From positions 434,001 through 498,000 of the forward strand of contig NZ_NPJZ01000001.1 of assembly GCF_002245895.1 (NCBI RefSeq): a stretch of 64,000 nt of DNA, given 5' to 3'. This document shows positions 1 to 7,741 of the stretch, piece after piece. The first letter of the stretch is position 1. Each line of letters starts with the position of its first letter. The notes beneath the pieces were generated by a model. That model had not been told where the DNA came from and did no database searches. It saw only the letters and a program-made list of their open reading frames with translations. The DNA comes from Rhodococcus sp. OK302 (GTDB lineage Bacteria > Actinomycetota > Actinomycetes > Mycobacteriales > Mycobacteriaceae). Made by a program: the position numbers and the translations under genes.

Positions 1-13
1 ACAGAACTGCCAT
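1..13 (-). CDS. 5' end of an unidentified gene (partial)
   Basis: Only the first codons (M-A-V-L) lie in the window. The start is suggested by a GAGGAG ribosome binding site seven bases upstream of an ATG on the minus strand, about 60 bases after the stop of the CoA ligase. It is probably the next gene of the same operon. No function can be given. Confidence 0.45.
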
Positions 14-72
14 CGAACACTCCTCAAATGCAACCCTAGTGAACCAGATCACATTAGGTTAAGGAGCTTTCC

Positions 73-1596
73 TTAATCTGTCAACAGTGTCCCCTTGATC
101 TCGTTCTTGAGCACCTTTCCTACCTTCGATCGCGGCAAGTCTTCCCAGACGATTACCTGCTTGGGAGTCTTCACACTTCCGATGCGCGCCTTCACGAAAG
201 CCATGACCTCGGCGTCGTCGATTACGACGCCTGAATGCGGTTGAACCACCGCCACAACCCGTTCACCCCACTTGTCGTCCGGCAAGCCGATCACCCCGCA
301 ATCCTGAATTCCCGGATACGCCATGAGTGCCTGTTCCACTTCAACCGAATACACGTTGAAGCCTCCGGTGATGATCATGTCCTTGGCCCGATCGACGATG
401 AACAGAAAATTGTCCTCGTCCAGATACCCGATATCGCCGGTGTGATGCCAACCGTGTGCCGACGCTTCAGCTGTGGCTTCAGGATTCTTGAAATAGCCGG
501 CCATCACGAGGGAACTTCGGATAACCACCTCGCCTCGAGCGCCCCGCCCCAGCAGGTTCCCCTTGTCGTCCATGATCCCCACCGTCACCAACGGCGACGG
601 CCGACCAGCAGATGACAGCCTCTCCGTCGCAATAGCTCCGTCCGGACCGAAGTGATCTTTCGGTGCCATCGTCGAAATCATCATCGGAGCTTCGCTTTGT
701 CCGAACAGTTGCGCCATGACCGGCCCGATCTTGCCGATCGCCTCGCCCAGCCGGGTCGGTGAGATCGGCGCCGCTCCATACCAGAAGCATTGCAGTGAAC
801 CAAGATCCGCGTCTCCCAGATCGGGGTGCTCGAGCAGCATGTAGATGAGCGTCGGCGGCAGGAAGGTATGCGTGACCTTGTGGGTTTGCACATTTTCCAG
901 GAAAGCACCCAGATCCGGTTTCGGCATGATCACCACTTCCCCGCCCAGCGCCATGATGGGAAAGCACAACACCCCCGCCGCGTGAGTCAACGGTGCCAGC
1001 GCCAGATACACCGGGCGCCCCTCGAACGGATAGCTCATGAGGGTGATCGCTGTCATCGTCTCGATGTTGTGCCCGGTCAGCATGACACCTTTGGGTCGAC
1101 CAGTTGTACCGCCGGTTCCGACGAGCATGGTCACATCATCAGGCGGATCGACGTCGAGTTCATCGACGCCCATCCAGCTTTCGAGCGACTGGGCAAAATC
1201 GGTGTCACCGTCAATGCAGACAAGCGTGACCAACTTCGGCAGCGCATCCTTGATCTGTTCCACCAACGACGCATACGACTTCTGGAAGAACAGTGCTCGA
1301 GTATCGAAGAGATCCAACAAGTCCCGGTTCTCCGCGGCTTCGTTGCGCGGATTGATCGGACACCACACTGCGCCTGCCCGGCTGATCCCGAAGACACAGG
1401 AGAAGGAGACCGGATCGTTTCCGGACAGGATGGCAACCTTGTCCCCAGGCCCAATTCCGGAGGCCGCGAGCGACGCAGCAAAACGGCTACTGAACTGCTG
1501 GACATCGCAATAGGAGAGCGTGCGCTCTCCCATCGTCAAACAGGGAGCGGCGGAACCCAGAGAGGCTCCCTTGTCGAGATAATCGGTCAAACGCAT
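73..1596 (-). CDS. Acyl-CoA synthetase (FadD-type, AMP-forming)
   Basis: This 507-residue protein is a complete ANL-superfamily adenylating enzyme that would activate a carboxylic acid to its CoA thioester with ATP. The phosphate-binding motif GTGGTTGRPKG is at about residues 160-170, the HTGD hinge region and an MIITGGFNVYSVEVE segment follow, and the catalytic lysine is in SKVGKVLK near the C-terminus. It is the third gene of a minus-strand operon behind an SDR and a saccharopine-reductase-like gene, 39 bases from the latter, so its substrate is probably an acid made or used by those enzymes. Specificity cannot be read from the sequence. A short TTAAGG/CCTTAA repeat straddles the stop codon. 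Confidence 0.9.
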   Translation of the reverse strand: MRLTDYLDKGASLGSAAPCLTMGERTLSYCDVQQFSSRFAASLAASGIGPGDKVAILSGNDPVSFSCVFGISRAGAVWCPINPRNEAAENRDLLDLFDTRALFFQKSYASLVEQIKDALPKLVTLVCIDGDTDFAQSLESWMGVDELDVDPPDDVTMLVGTGGTTGRPKGVMLTGHNIETMTAITLMSYPFEGRPVYLALAPLTHAAGVLCFPIMALGGEVVIMPKPDLGAFLENVQTHKVTHTFLPPTLIYMLLEHPDLGDADLGSLQCFWYGAAPISPTRLGEAIGKIGPVMAQLFGQSEAPMMISTMAPKDHFGPDGAIATERLSSAGRPSPLVTVGIMDDKGNLLGRGARGEVVIRSSLVMAGYFKNPEATAEASAHGWHHTGDIGYLDEDNFLFIVDRAKDMIITGGFNVYSVEVEQALMAYPGIQDCGVIGLPDDKWGERVVAVVQPHSGVVIDDAEVMAFVKARIGSVKTPKQVIVWEDLPRSKVGKVLKNEIKGTLLTD

Positions 1597-1635
1597 GACG
1601 GGAGCCCCTCGGGTCGTGAACGAAATAGAAACTGG

Positions 1636-2757
1636 CTAGGTATTGATCGTCACTTCCGGCTCGAGCGCCAAACCGAAACTACGTAGTGCACCCAACAATT
1701 CACGGTGCCCGAACGCCTGACACGCCGACGCCAACCCAGTGCGCTTGGGGGCCTGCTGCAACAGCGAGTGCGCCGCATAGGCCTGCAACAACCCTGTCTG
1801 CTTGTAATTGCAGTTGCCATGGATCACGACGTGTGCACGACCGAGCGGACCGGACGCGTAAACCGAGTCCAAAGATGTGTTGATCCGGGGGTTCTCACGC
1901 GGCGGCATACCCGCCTGCACCGAGCCGGCGATTTCCGCCAGCGCTGCTTCCTGCTGATCGGCAGGGAGAGTCTTGATCTGCTCTTCCACCATCTTCTGGG
2001 TCGCGACAACACCTTCCATCACCGCGCGATCGAATACTCCGCCCGCAGCCTTGACGTTGGAAACCCGGGGATCGTTCTTGAACCACACCGGGTGACTGGT
2101 GCCGCCCCACGGCAGCGCGAGCGCCGTTTCGTGTTGACCGGGCACTACGACGTCGAACGTCTGACCGGGCGCCCACTGCACGTACTTGTTCTGCTCGAGG
2201 TAGTACCAATTGGCCTTGAGGATCGTGAAGATTGTCTGCGTCGACGCGTAGGTGGGAAAACCCTTCCACAGCACCAGAATATCGAGAGTATCGAGCCCGG
2301 GATTCTCCAACGCGATGTTGGCGGCAATCTCACCGGTGGTATACATCTGCGCTATCCCCGGAGAGAGCAGCAAGCCCTTCTCCTGGAATTTGTCACTGAA
2401 CTTCTCCTGGACGTCGAGCACCCAATCCTGCTCGCCGGTGGTGTCCATGTAGTGGCAGCCGGCATTGAGAGCAGCTTCGACAACAACGGCACCGAGCTTG
2501 ATGAACGGGCCGACCATGTTGCTGACAACCTGTGCGCCGGTAAACAACTCGGTGAGCGCCTCAACGGTGTGCTCGACCTCGACAACCTCATGGTCAACTG
2601 TGTCGAGCCCGGGAATCTTGTCGAGCACTTCCTGGATTCGCGCCGCGTCACGGCCGGCCGCGATGAACGGAATGTTGAACTCACGCAGGTATTCACACAC
2701 CAGACGTCCGGTGTATCCGGAAACGCCGTAGACGATGACTGGCTTCTTGTCGGACAT
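1636..2757 (-). CDS. Saccharopine dehydrogenase-like NAD(P)-binding protein
   Basis: A 373-residue protein with an N-terminal Rossmann motif (VYGVSGYTGR, residues 9-18) of the type seen in saccharopine dehydrogenase-like and trans-acting enoyl reductase proteins. The family contains oxidoreductases of poorly known substrate, and no lysine-biosynthesis neighbour is present, so a saccharopine role is unlikely. The start is supported by a GAAAGG ribosome binding site. It lies 51 bases after an SDR gene and 39 bases before a CoA ligase gene, all on the minus strand, which points to one catabolic operon under the adjacent TetR regulator. It could reduce a carbonyl or enoyl-CoA intermediate; that is inference. 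Confidence 0.75.
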   Translation of the reverse strand: MSDKKPVIVYGVSGYTGRLVCEYLREFNIPFIAAGRDAARIQEVLDKIPGLDTVDHEVVEVEHTVEALTELFTGAQVVSNMVGPFIKLGAVVVEAALNAGCHYMDTTGEQDWVLDVQEKFSDKFQEKGLLLSPGIAQMYTTGEIAANIALENPGLDTLDILVLWKGFPTYASTQTIFTILKANWYYLEQNKYVQWAPGQTFDVVVPGQHETALALPWGGTSHPVWFKNDPRVSNVKAAGGVFDRAVMEGVVATQKMVEEQIKTLPADQQEAALAEIAGSVQAGMPPRENPRINTSLDSVYASGPLGRAHVVIHGNCNYKQTGLLQAYAAHSLLQQAPKRTGLASACQAFGHRELLGALRSFGLALEPEVTINT

Positions 2758-2808
2758 GTTCGTGGAACCTTTCGAAGTTGAGTGCCGAACCGAAAAAGAC
2801 TGTGCGAG

Positions 2809-3612
2809 TTACATGCCCATGCCGCCGTCGACAGGCAGACCGATCCCGGTAATGAAACGTGCTGCGTCCGAGGCCAAGAACACCACTGCGTCGGCCATGT
2901 CGTTCACTTCACCGAGACGTCCGAGGGGGGTAAGTCCGATGACGTCGCCCACCGCAGCTTCGGCGCTGGGCCAGAGGCCGAGCTTTGCCATGTCGGAGGC
3001 GAGACCGAGACCCATCTCCGTCGCGACGAGTCCGGGATAGATGCAGTTGACTCGGACGCCATACCCGAGTTTTCCGGATTCTGTGGCCGCCACCCGCGTG
3101 AACCGGTCCACCGCGGACTTTGTTGCGGAATACCCACTGATTCCGGGAAACGGGATGGTGGCCGCCACCGACGAGACGTTGATAATCGATCCGCCGCTTC
3201 CGGCGATCCCACCGGGGCGCATGCTGCGCAATCCGTGCTTGGTGCCGAGAGCTGTTCCGAGAACATTCACTTCGCACATGCGGCGAATATCGGCGGGATC
3301 CAGGTCCACCACCAGCGACGAAATTTCGATGCCTGCGTTGTTGACCAGAATGTCGAAGCCGCCGAGGGTTTCCGTCGTGGCCGCAACTGCTTCCGCCCAG
3401 TTCGCGTCGTCGGTGACGTCGAGCTTCACGAAGCCCGTCTTCACACCACTGGTGCCGACAGATTCGGCGGTTGCTCGCCCTTCGTCTTCGAGAACGTCGC
3501 CGATCATCACCGACGCTCCCGCCCTGGCCAAGGCCGCCGCCATGCCGGCGCCCAGACCTTTTGCACCTCCGGTGACCAGCGCTTTACGTCCTTCGAGATC
3601 AAACACGCTCAT
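2809..3612 (-). CDS. Short-chain dehydrogenase/reductase
   Basis: A 267-residue classical SDR: TGGAKGLGAG cofactor motif near residues 14-23, NNAG, a catalytic serine in INVSSVAA and the YSATK motif, and a C-terminal IGLPVDGG segment. An Asp in the V-I-G-D stretch after the second beta strand suggests NAD(H) preference. I chose the ATG at 3612 (MSVFDLEGRK) because homology begins there; the upstream extension to 3660 is not SDR-like. It is the first gene of the minus-strand operon and is divergent from a TetR gene across a region holding a strong operator-like palindrome. It probably oxidises a secondary alcohol or 3-hydroxyacyl-CoA. Confidence 0.88.
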   Translation of the reverse strand: MSVFDLEGRKALVTGGAKGLGAGMAAALARAGASVMIGDVLEDEGRATAESVGTSGVKTGFVKLDVTDDANWAEAVAATTETLGGFDILVNNAGIEISSLVVDLDPADIRRMCEVNVLGTALGTKHGLRSMRPGGIAGSGGSIINVSSVAATIPFPGISGYSATKSAVDRFTRVAATESGKLGYGVRVNCIYPGLVATEMGLGLASDMAKLGLWPSAEAAVGDVIGLTPLGRLGEVNDMADAVVFLASDAARFITGIGLPVDGGMGM

Positions 3613-3723
3613 CTTCGACCGCCTCCATGAATTCGACCAACTCGCGAAACCACCGTCCACAGCAACCGTTTACGTCAGCACTGCCAAGTGGCGTGAGTCA
3701 CAGAGTATTCAACTTTGGACGAG

Positions 3724-3752
3724 TGTCAAGAAAATCTTGACAATTGTCAAGA
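3724..3752. promoter_or_regulatory. Candidate TetR operator, three alternating half-sites
   Basis: TGTCAAGA, TCTTGACA and TGTCAAGA follow one another here. TGTCAAGAAAATCTTGACA (3724-3742) is a perfect inverted repeat with a 3-base spacer, and TCTTGACAATTGTCAAGA (3735-3752) is a second perfect palindrome sharing the middle half-site. It lies between the divergent SDR and TetR genes, the usual place for an autoregulating TetR operator. Confidence 0.65.
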
Positions 3753-3843
3753 TTTTGTACCCGGCCGTCAAAACGCAAGGGTTACACTGTGGCGAGAGCA
3801 CAAAGCACCGTTGCAGTATCCGCAGGGAACAGGACATACCGCC

Positions 3844-4518
3844 GTGACCACGACCATCGAAAATGCAAGCGGGACAACAAAAAATGCTTCCCCGAGCAAT
3901 GCCGACAAAGTCTCGCGCCGGCAGGTGGACAAGTTCTCGGAACGACGCGATCAGTTGGCCGAGGCGGCGCTGCAGACCCTTGCCGAGCTCGGGTATGCAC
4001 GCACCAGCCTGCGCGAAATCGCACAGAACTCCGAGTTTTCACACGGCGTCCTGCACTATTATTTCAGCGACAAAGTCGACCTGATCACGCACTGCGTACG
4101 TCACTACAAGGCGCGCTGCGTCAACCGCTACGACGGCATCGTCGCCACGGCGCAAACTCCCGACCAACTGAGGTCCGGTTTCGGCACGTTGCTCGCGGAG
4201 ACGATGATCGACGAACCGACCATGCATCGACTCTGGTATGACCTGCGCGCACAATCCCTGTTCGAGGAATCATTCCGGGCAGATGTCGCCGCAATCGACA
4301 CCAGTCTCGAAAACATGATCTGGCGCATCGTGATTCGCTATGCGGAACTACTGGGTACCGAACCTGCAATCACTTCGTCGGCGATGTACGGAATTTTCGA
4401 CGGCCTGTTCCAGCAGAGTTTGCTGCGCCACCTTTCCGGCGACGACAACGCGTCGACATACCTGTCCGAGAGCGTCCAAGCGATGATGCTGTTGGTGGTG
4501 CCTACGCCGAACCCTTAG
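3844..4518 (+). CDS. TetR-family transcriptional regulator
   Basis: About 224 residues from a GTG start at 3844. The N-terminal helix-turn-helix is clear (AALQTLAELGYARTSLREIA, then HGVLHYYFSDKVDLI). The open frame extends further upstream, but that part runs through the operator region and is not TetR-like, so the GTG preceded by an AGGGAACAGGA stretch is preferred. It is divergent from the SDR, reductase and CoA ligase operon and probably represses it, with a CoA thioester or the free acid as likely inducer. Its 3' end overlaps the next, convergent TetR gene by 17 bases. Confidence 0.87.
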   Translation: MTTTIENASGTTKNASPSNADKVSRRQVDKFSERRDQLAEAALQTLAELGYARTSLREIAQNSEFSHGVLHYYFSDKVDLITHCVRHYKARCVNRYDGIVATAQTPDQLRSGFGTLLAETMIDEPTMHRLWYDLRAQSLFEESFRADVAAIDTSLENMIWRIVIRYAELLGTEPAITSSAMYGIFDGLFQQSLLRHLSGDDNASTYLSESVQAMMLLVVPTPNP

Positions 4519-5107
4519 TGGCCGAGATACTTTCGGCGACGTACTTTGCGCCACGGCCGAATTCGACCACCACGTCATAGTCTGCGTCTTGGCGCCAGAA
4601 TCGCACCAGCGTGGCATAGACGCCGCCGATCATCTGCGCCAGAAACAACGGCGGATAGTCGGTTCGAACTTCATCGGCCCCGAGCCCCGCGGTTACGATG
4701 CGCAGCAGTTCCAGGTTGAACCGCTTGTCATGTGATGCCCCCGCAGAGGATGCGACAAAATCTCGTTCCAATTCCGTTGTCACCATTCGCTGGTAGCGCG
4801 GATGCTTGACGGCCTGGACGGCAAAATCCTCGAAGATCGCGGCAATCCGGTCGACGGTAGGCATCGGCGTCTCCATCAGCCGATCCACCAGCGCTGCAAA
4901 CTGATCCAGATGATCACTGTGCAGTGCTTCGAGCACGGCGTCTTTCCCTTGAAAATAGTTGAAGAATGTCGCCCGCGAGACCTCGGCGCGCACGACGATA
5001 TCTTCGATGGTGGTATTCGCAAACCCCTTTGCGGAGAAGAGCATCCGGGCAGCAGCCAGCAGTCTTTCGTTGGTATCCCGCTTGTTCTGTTCACGTTTGG
5101 AAATCAT
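4502..5107 (-). CDS. TetR-family transcriptional regulator
   Basis: A 201-residue TetR protein. The DNA-binding domain covers residues 10-55 with TIEDIVVRAEVSRATFFNYF as the recognition part. The C-terminal ligand domain has no recognisable specificity. It is divergent, 55 bases apart, from an enoyl-CoA hydratase gene, and a 16-base inverted repeat sits in the gap, so regulation of that gene is the simplest guess. Its end overlaps the convergent TetR gene. Confidence 0.88.
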   Translation of the reverse strand: MISKREQNKRDTNERLLAAARMLFSAKGFANTTIEDIVVRAEVSRATFFNYFQGKDAVLEALHSDHLDQFAALVDRLMETPMPTVDRIAAIFEDFAVQAVKHPRYQRMVTTELERDFVASSAGASHDKRFNLELLRIVTAGLGADEVRTDYPPLFLAQMIGGVYATLVRFWRQDADYDVVVEFGRGAKYVAESISATKGSA

Positions 5108-5139
5108 GTCGACTCCCCCTCCCCGTTCTCAGGCCGAGT

Positions 5140-5155
5140 CTTCAGCGTACTGAAG
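5140..5155. promoter_or_regulatory. Inverted repeat in the TetR / hydratase divergent promoter
   Basis: CTTCAGCGTACTGAAG is a perfect 6-4-6 inverted repeat placed between the starts of the TetR gene (5107, minus) and the hydratase gene (5163, plus). The position fits a TetR operator, but binding is inferred from layout only. Confidence 0.4.
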
Positions 5156-5162
5156 GCCATAG

Positions 5163-5942
5163 ATGAACTACAGTCCAATTATGTCGACTGTTACCTCCGA
5201 ACGCCAGGGTCGCGTTCTCATCGTCCGGATCGAACGCGAAGAACGACGCAATGCGATCAACCGCGAAACCGCCGAAGGCATCGAGACCGCGCTTGATCTC
5301 CTCGAGGATGATCCCGAACTGTGGGTCGGCATCATCACCGGCACACCGACGGTATTCTGCGCCGGCACCGATATTCGCGAGCGCGCCGACCTCCGCATGC
5401 CCCGCGGCGGCGAGTACGGCGTCATCCGCCGGCAACGCAACAAGCCTCTGATCGCTGCTGTCGAGGGGTACGCACTCGGCGGCGGATTCGAGATCGCCTT
5501 GGCGTGCGACCTCATTGTCGCCTCTCGCACAGCACAATTCGGCCTCCCGGAAACTCGTCGCGGATTGGTTGCCACCTCCGGCGCACTCTTCCGTGCACCA
5601 CGGGCACTGCCCGTCAACGTTGCTCGTGAACTCCTGATCACCGGCCGCACACTCGATCCCGAGCGCGCCTTGAATCTCGGCGTCGTCAATGCCCTCACCG
5701 AACCAGGCAAGGCGCTCGACGAAGCACTGGTTATGGCGTCGGAAATCTGCGAATCCTCCCCCACCTCAGTGAGTCTGAGCTTGAAGTCCGTCAATGCTCT
5801 GTACACCGAAGACGACACTCTGGGTTGGGCTGTCACCGACACTGCCCGGGATGCGATTCTGCAGTCACCCGATATCGCCGAAGGACTCGAGGCCTTCGCC
5901 AATCGCCGAACACCCAACTGGAGCGGATTGTCCCCGCAGTAG
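5163..5942 (+). CDS. Enoyl-CoA hydratase/isomerase family protein
   Basis: A 259-residue crotonase-fold protein. The oxyanion-hole segments are visible: FCAGTDI near residue 65-71 and AAVEGYALGGGFEIAL near 98-113. The first of the two usual catalytic glutamates is not obvious, so the reaction may be isomerisation or another crotonase reaction rather than simple hydration. I keep the ATG at 5163 because GAAGG lies six bases before it; a second ATG at 5181 has no such site. It stands alone behind a TetR gene. Confidence 0.85.
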   Translation: MNYSPIMSTVTSERQGRVLIVRIEREERRNAINRETAEGIETALDLLEDDPELWVGIITGTPTVFCAGTDIRERADLRMPRGGEYGVIRRQRNKPLIAAVEGYALGGGFEIALACDLIVASRTAQFGLPETRRGLVATSGALFRAPRALPVNVARELLITGRTLDPERALNLGVVNALTEPGKALDEALVMASEICESSPTSVSLSLKSVNALYTEDDTLGWAVTDTARDAILQSPDIAEGLEAFANRRTPNWSGLSPQ

Positions 5943-6000
5943 TCGACCACGATTCGAGACAGGTTCCCTATAAGTCTGGTCGGAAAGGGTTCGCTCCAGC

Positions 6001-6006
6001 TACAGT
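6001..6006 (+). promoter_or_regulatory. Probable -10 element of a leaderless transcript
   Basis: TACAGT fits the actinobacterial TANNNT -10 pattern and ends seven bases before the GTG of the leader peptide at 6014. Transcription would then begin at or next to the start codon, giving a leaderless message. No ribosome binding site precedes that GTG, which agrees with this. Confidence 0.5.
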
Positions 6007-6013
6007 CACTTCT

Positions 6014-6112
6014 GTGACGGGAATCGACGCATTTCAGACAGGCACGCTGCTGACGCGGCGTCGCCATGTCGATTTTGCGCACGTCTGTACATCCGGGTGT
6101 CCGATCTTCTGA
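6014..6112 (+). CDS. Cysteine-containing leader peptide upstream of metY
   Basis: A 32-codon frame from GTG 6014 whose C-terminal part reads TRRRHVDFAHVCTSGCPIF. This resembles the small actinobacterial leader peptides with an RRxHVD core and late Cys codons found upstream of sulfur-assimilation genes. Cys codons are at positions 25 and 29, immediately before a hairpin. The frame ends about 280 bases upstream of the sulfhydrylase gene. Ribosome pausing at the Cys codons when cysteine is short would alter folding of the following RNA. The family resemblance is from memory and the control model is inference. Confidence 0.6.
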   Translation: MTGIDAFQTGTLLTRRRHVDFAHVCTSGCPIF

Positions 6113-6118
6113 TCGGAC
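6099..6118 (+). promoter_or_regulatory. Hairpin overlapping the end of the leader peptide
   Basis: GTCCGATC and GATCGGAC form a perfect 8-base stem around a TTCT loop. The stem starts inside the last Cys codon (6098-6100) and contains the stop codon. A ribosome stalled at this Cys codon would occlude the 5' arm. There is no U-tract, so it is more likely an anti-antiterminator or translation-control structure than a terminator by itself. Confidence 0.5.
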
Positions 6119-6185
6119 CTACTTCCGTAAGCGCCGCTCACGGGAGATATTCGTATGTATACCCAGATCAGGGGCCATTTCTGTC

Positions 6186-6356
6186 ATGACCACCGCTTCC
6201 ATTTCGCACTTGAGTTCCGTCGTCGCTGCCAATTCCGACGCCATCGGCAAGGACGAGAGTAAAGCTCACGTCGCATTCAAGGCGGCCGCGCATTGCCCGG
6301 TACTCGATCTGACCCGCAATCCCGTTCCCGTGCCTACAGTCGTCGAAACTGCCTAA
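6186..6356 (+). CDS. Small 56-residue protein of unknown function
   Basis: A short frame starting MTTASISHLSSVVAANSDA and ending PVPVPTVVETA, 37 bases before the sulfhydrylase start. Its codons end in G or C in the way of a real gene of this genome, and AGGGG lies about 11 bases before the ATG. It has one Cys and no membrane segment. I do not recognise it. It may be a real small protein or a second upstream reading frame involved in control of the sulfhydrylase. Confidence 0.4.
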   Translation: MTTASISHLSSVVAANSDAIGKDESKAHVAFKAAAHCPVLDLTRNPVPVPTVVETA

Positions 6357-6393
6357 GTCGCAACAACCCAACTTCACTACGGAGCAAATAATC

Positions 6394-7677
6394 ATGAGCG
6401 AAAACTGGTCCTTCGAAACCAAACAGGTCCACGCCGGCCAAACCGCAGACACCGCCACCAACGCGCGCGCACTGCCCATCTACCAAACCACCAGCTACGT
6501 CTTCGACAACACCGACCACGCAGCAGCCCTCTTCGGCCTCACCGAACCCGGCAACATCTACACCCGCATCATGAACCCCACCCAAGACGCCGTCGAACAA
6601 CGCATCGCCGCCCTCGAAGGCGGAGTCGCCGCCCTCCTCCTCTCCTCCGGCCAAGCCGCCGAAACCCTCGCCATCCTCAACGTCGCCGAAGCCGGCGACC
6701 ACATCGTCGCCTCCCCCTACCTCTACGGCGGCACCTACAACCTCCTGCACTACACCCTGCGCAAACTCGGCATCGAAACCACCTTCGTCGAAAACCCCGA
6801 CAACCTCGACCACTGGGCCGACGCCATCCGCCCCAACACCAAAGCATTCTTCGGCGAAACCATCGCCAACCCCAAAAACCACATCCTCGACATCCCCGGC
6901 ATCAGCGCCGTAGCCCACAACCACGGCCTCCCCCTCATCGTCGACAACACCGTCGCCACCCCCTACCTCCTACGCCCCTTCGAACACGGCGCCGACATCG
7001 TCGTCCACTCCGCCACCAAATACCTCGGCGGACACGGCACCGCCATCGCCGGCGTCATCGTCGACAGCGGCACCTTCGACTGGACCCAAGGCCGACACAC
7101 CAACTTCACCACCCCCGACCCCAGCTACCACGGCGTCACATTCGCCGACCTCGGCGCACCCGCCTACGCCCTCAAAGCCCGCGTCCAACTACTCCGCGAC
7201 CTCGGCACCGCCGTCGCCCCGTTCAACGCGTTCCTCATCGCCCAAGGCATCGAAACCCTGTCCCTGCGCATCGAACGCCACGTCGCCAACGCCCAACAAG
7301 TCGCCGGCTTCCTCGAAAACCACCCCACCGTCGCGTCCGTCTCCTACGCCGGACTGCCCTCCTCACCGTGGTACGAACGCGGAAAGACCTTGGCCCCCAA
7401 GGGCACCGGTGCCATCGTCACCTTCGAGCTGCCCGGCGGCGTCGACGCCGGCAAGAAGTTCGTCAACGCCCTCACCCTGCACAGTCACGTCGCCAACATC
7501 GGCGACGTCCGCTCCCTCGTCATCCACCCCGCGTCGACGACGCACTCGCAGCTCACCCCCGAAGAGCAGCTCGCCGCCGGCGTCACCCCCGGCCTGGTAC
7601 GTCTCGCTGTCGGTATCGAAGGTATCGACGACATCCTCGCCGACCTCGAAACCGGTTTGGCTGCAGCAGCTTCCTGA
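6394..7677 (+). CDS. metY: O-acetylhomoserine sulfhydrylase
   Basis: A 427-residue Cys/Met-metabolism PLP enzyme of normal length. The PLP lysine is in VVHSATKYLGGHGTAIAG, and the N-terminal FETKQVHAG and SGQAAE motifs are typical of MetY. It would make homocysteine from O-acetylhomoserine and sulfide in the cytoplasm. The GGAG site before 6394 fixes the start. It follows a cysteine leader peptide, which suggests sulfur control, and ends in a strong terminator. Odd point: from the start to about 7370 Glu, Gln and Lys codons are almost all GAA, CAA and AAA, while after about 7380 GAG, CAG and AAG dominate, as if two alleles had been joined. Confidence 0.95.
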   Translation: MSENWSFETKQVHAGQTADTATNARALPIYQTTSYVFDNTDHAAALFGLTEPGNIYTRIMNPTQDAVEQRIAALEGGVAALLLSSGQAAETLAILNVAEAGDHIVASPYLYGGTYNLLHYTLRKLGIETTFVENPDNLDHWADAIRPNTKAFFGETIANPKNHILDIPGISAVAHNHGLPLIVDNTVATPYLLRPFEHGADIVVHSATKYLGGHGTAIAGVIVDSGTFDWTQGRHTNFTTPDPSYHGVTFADLGAPAYALKARVQLLRDLGTAVAPFNAFLIAQGIETLSLRIERHVANAQQVAGFLENHPTVASVSYAGLPSSPWYERGKTLAPKGTGAIVTFELPGGVDAGKKFVNALTLHSHVANIGDVRSLVIHPASTTHSQLTPEEQLAAGVTPGLVRLAVGIEGIDDILADLETGLAAAAS

Positions 7678-7688
7678 TCAGCTACAAC

Positions 7689-7730
7689 AAAAAGCTCGGC
7701 CCCGACTCGAAAGTCAGGGCCGAGCTTTTT
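7689..7730 (+). terminator. Bidirectional intrinsic terminator
   Basis: AAAAAGCTCGGCCC...GGGCCGAGCTTTTT forms a long GC-rich stem with a small CGAA-type loop, flanked by A and T runs. It lies between the convergent metY and hsaC genes and can stop transcription from both sides. Confidence 0.9.
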
Positions 7731-7741
7731 GTCTGTGAAAA

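Noticed and set aside
59..76. TTAAGG-N6-CCTTAA hairpin at the end of the first ligase gene
   Set aside because: Six A/T-rich pairs are too weak for a terminator, and a gene with its own ribosome binding site starts right after it on the same strand.
3615..3660. N-terminal extension of the first SDR gene
   Set aside because: The extra residues (MDGGFASWSNSWRRSK) are not SDR-like, and a start at 3612 gives the normal N-terminus for the family.
5943..6393. SAM riboswitch upstream of metY
   Set aside because: I looked for the conserved core and pseudoknot-forming segments of SAM-type riboswitches and did not find a convincing match. The leader peptide explains the region better.
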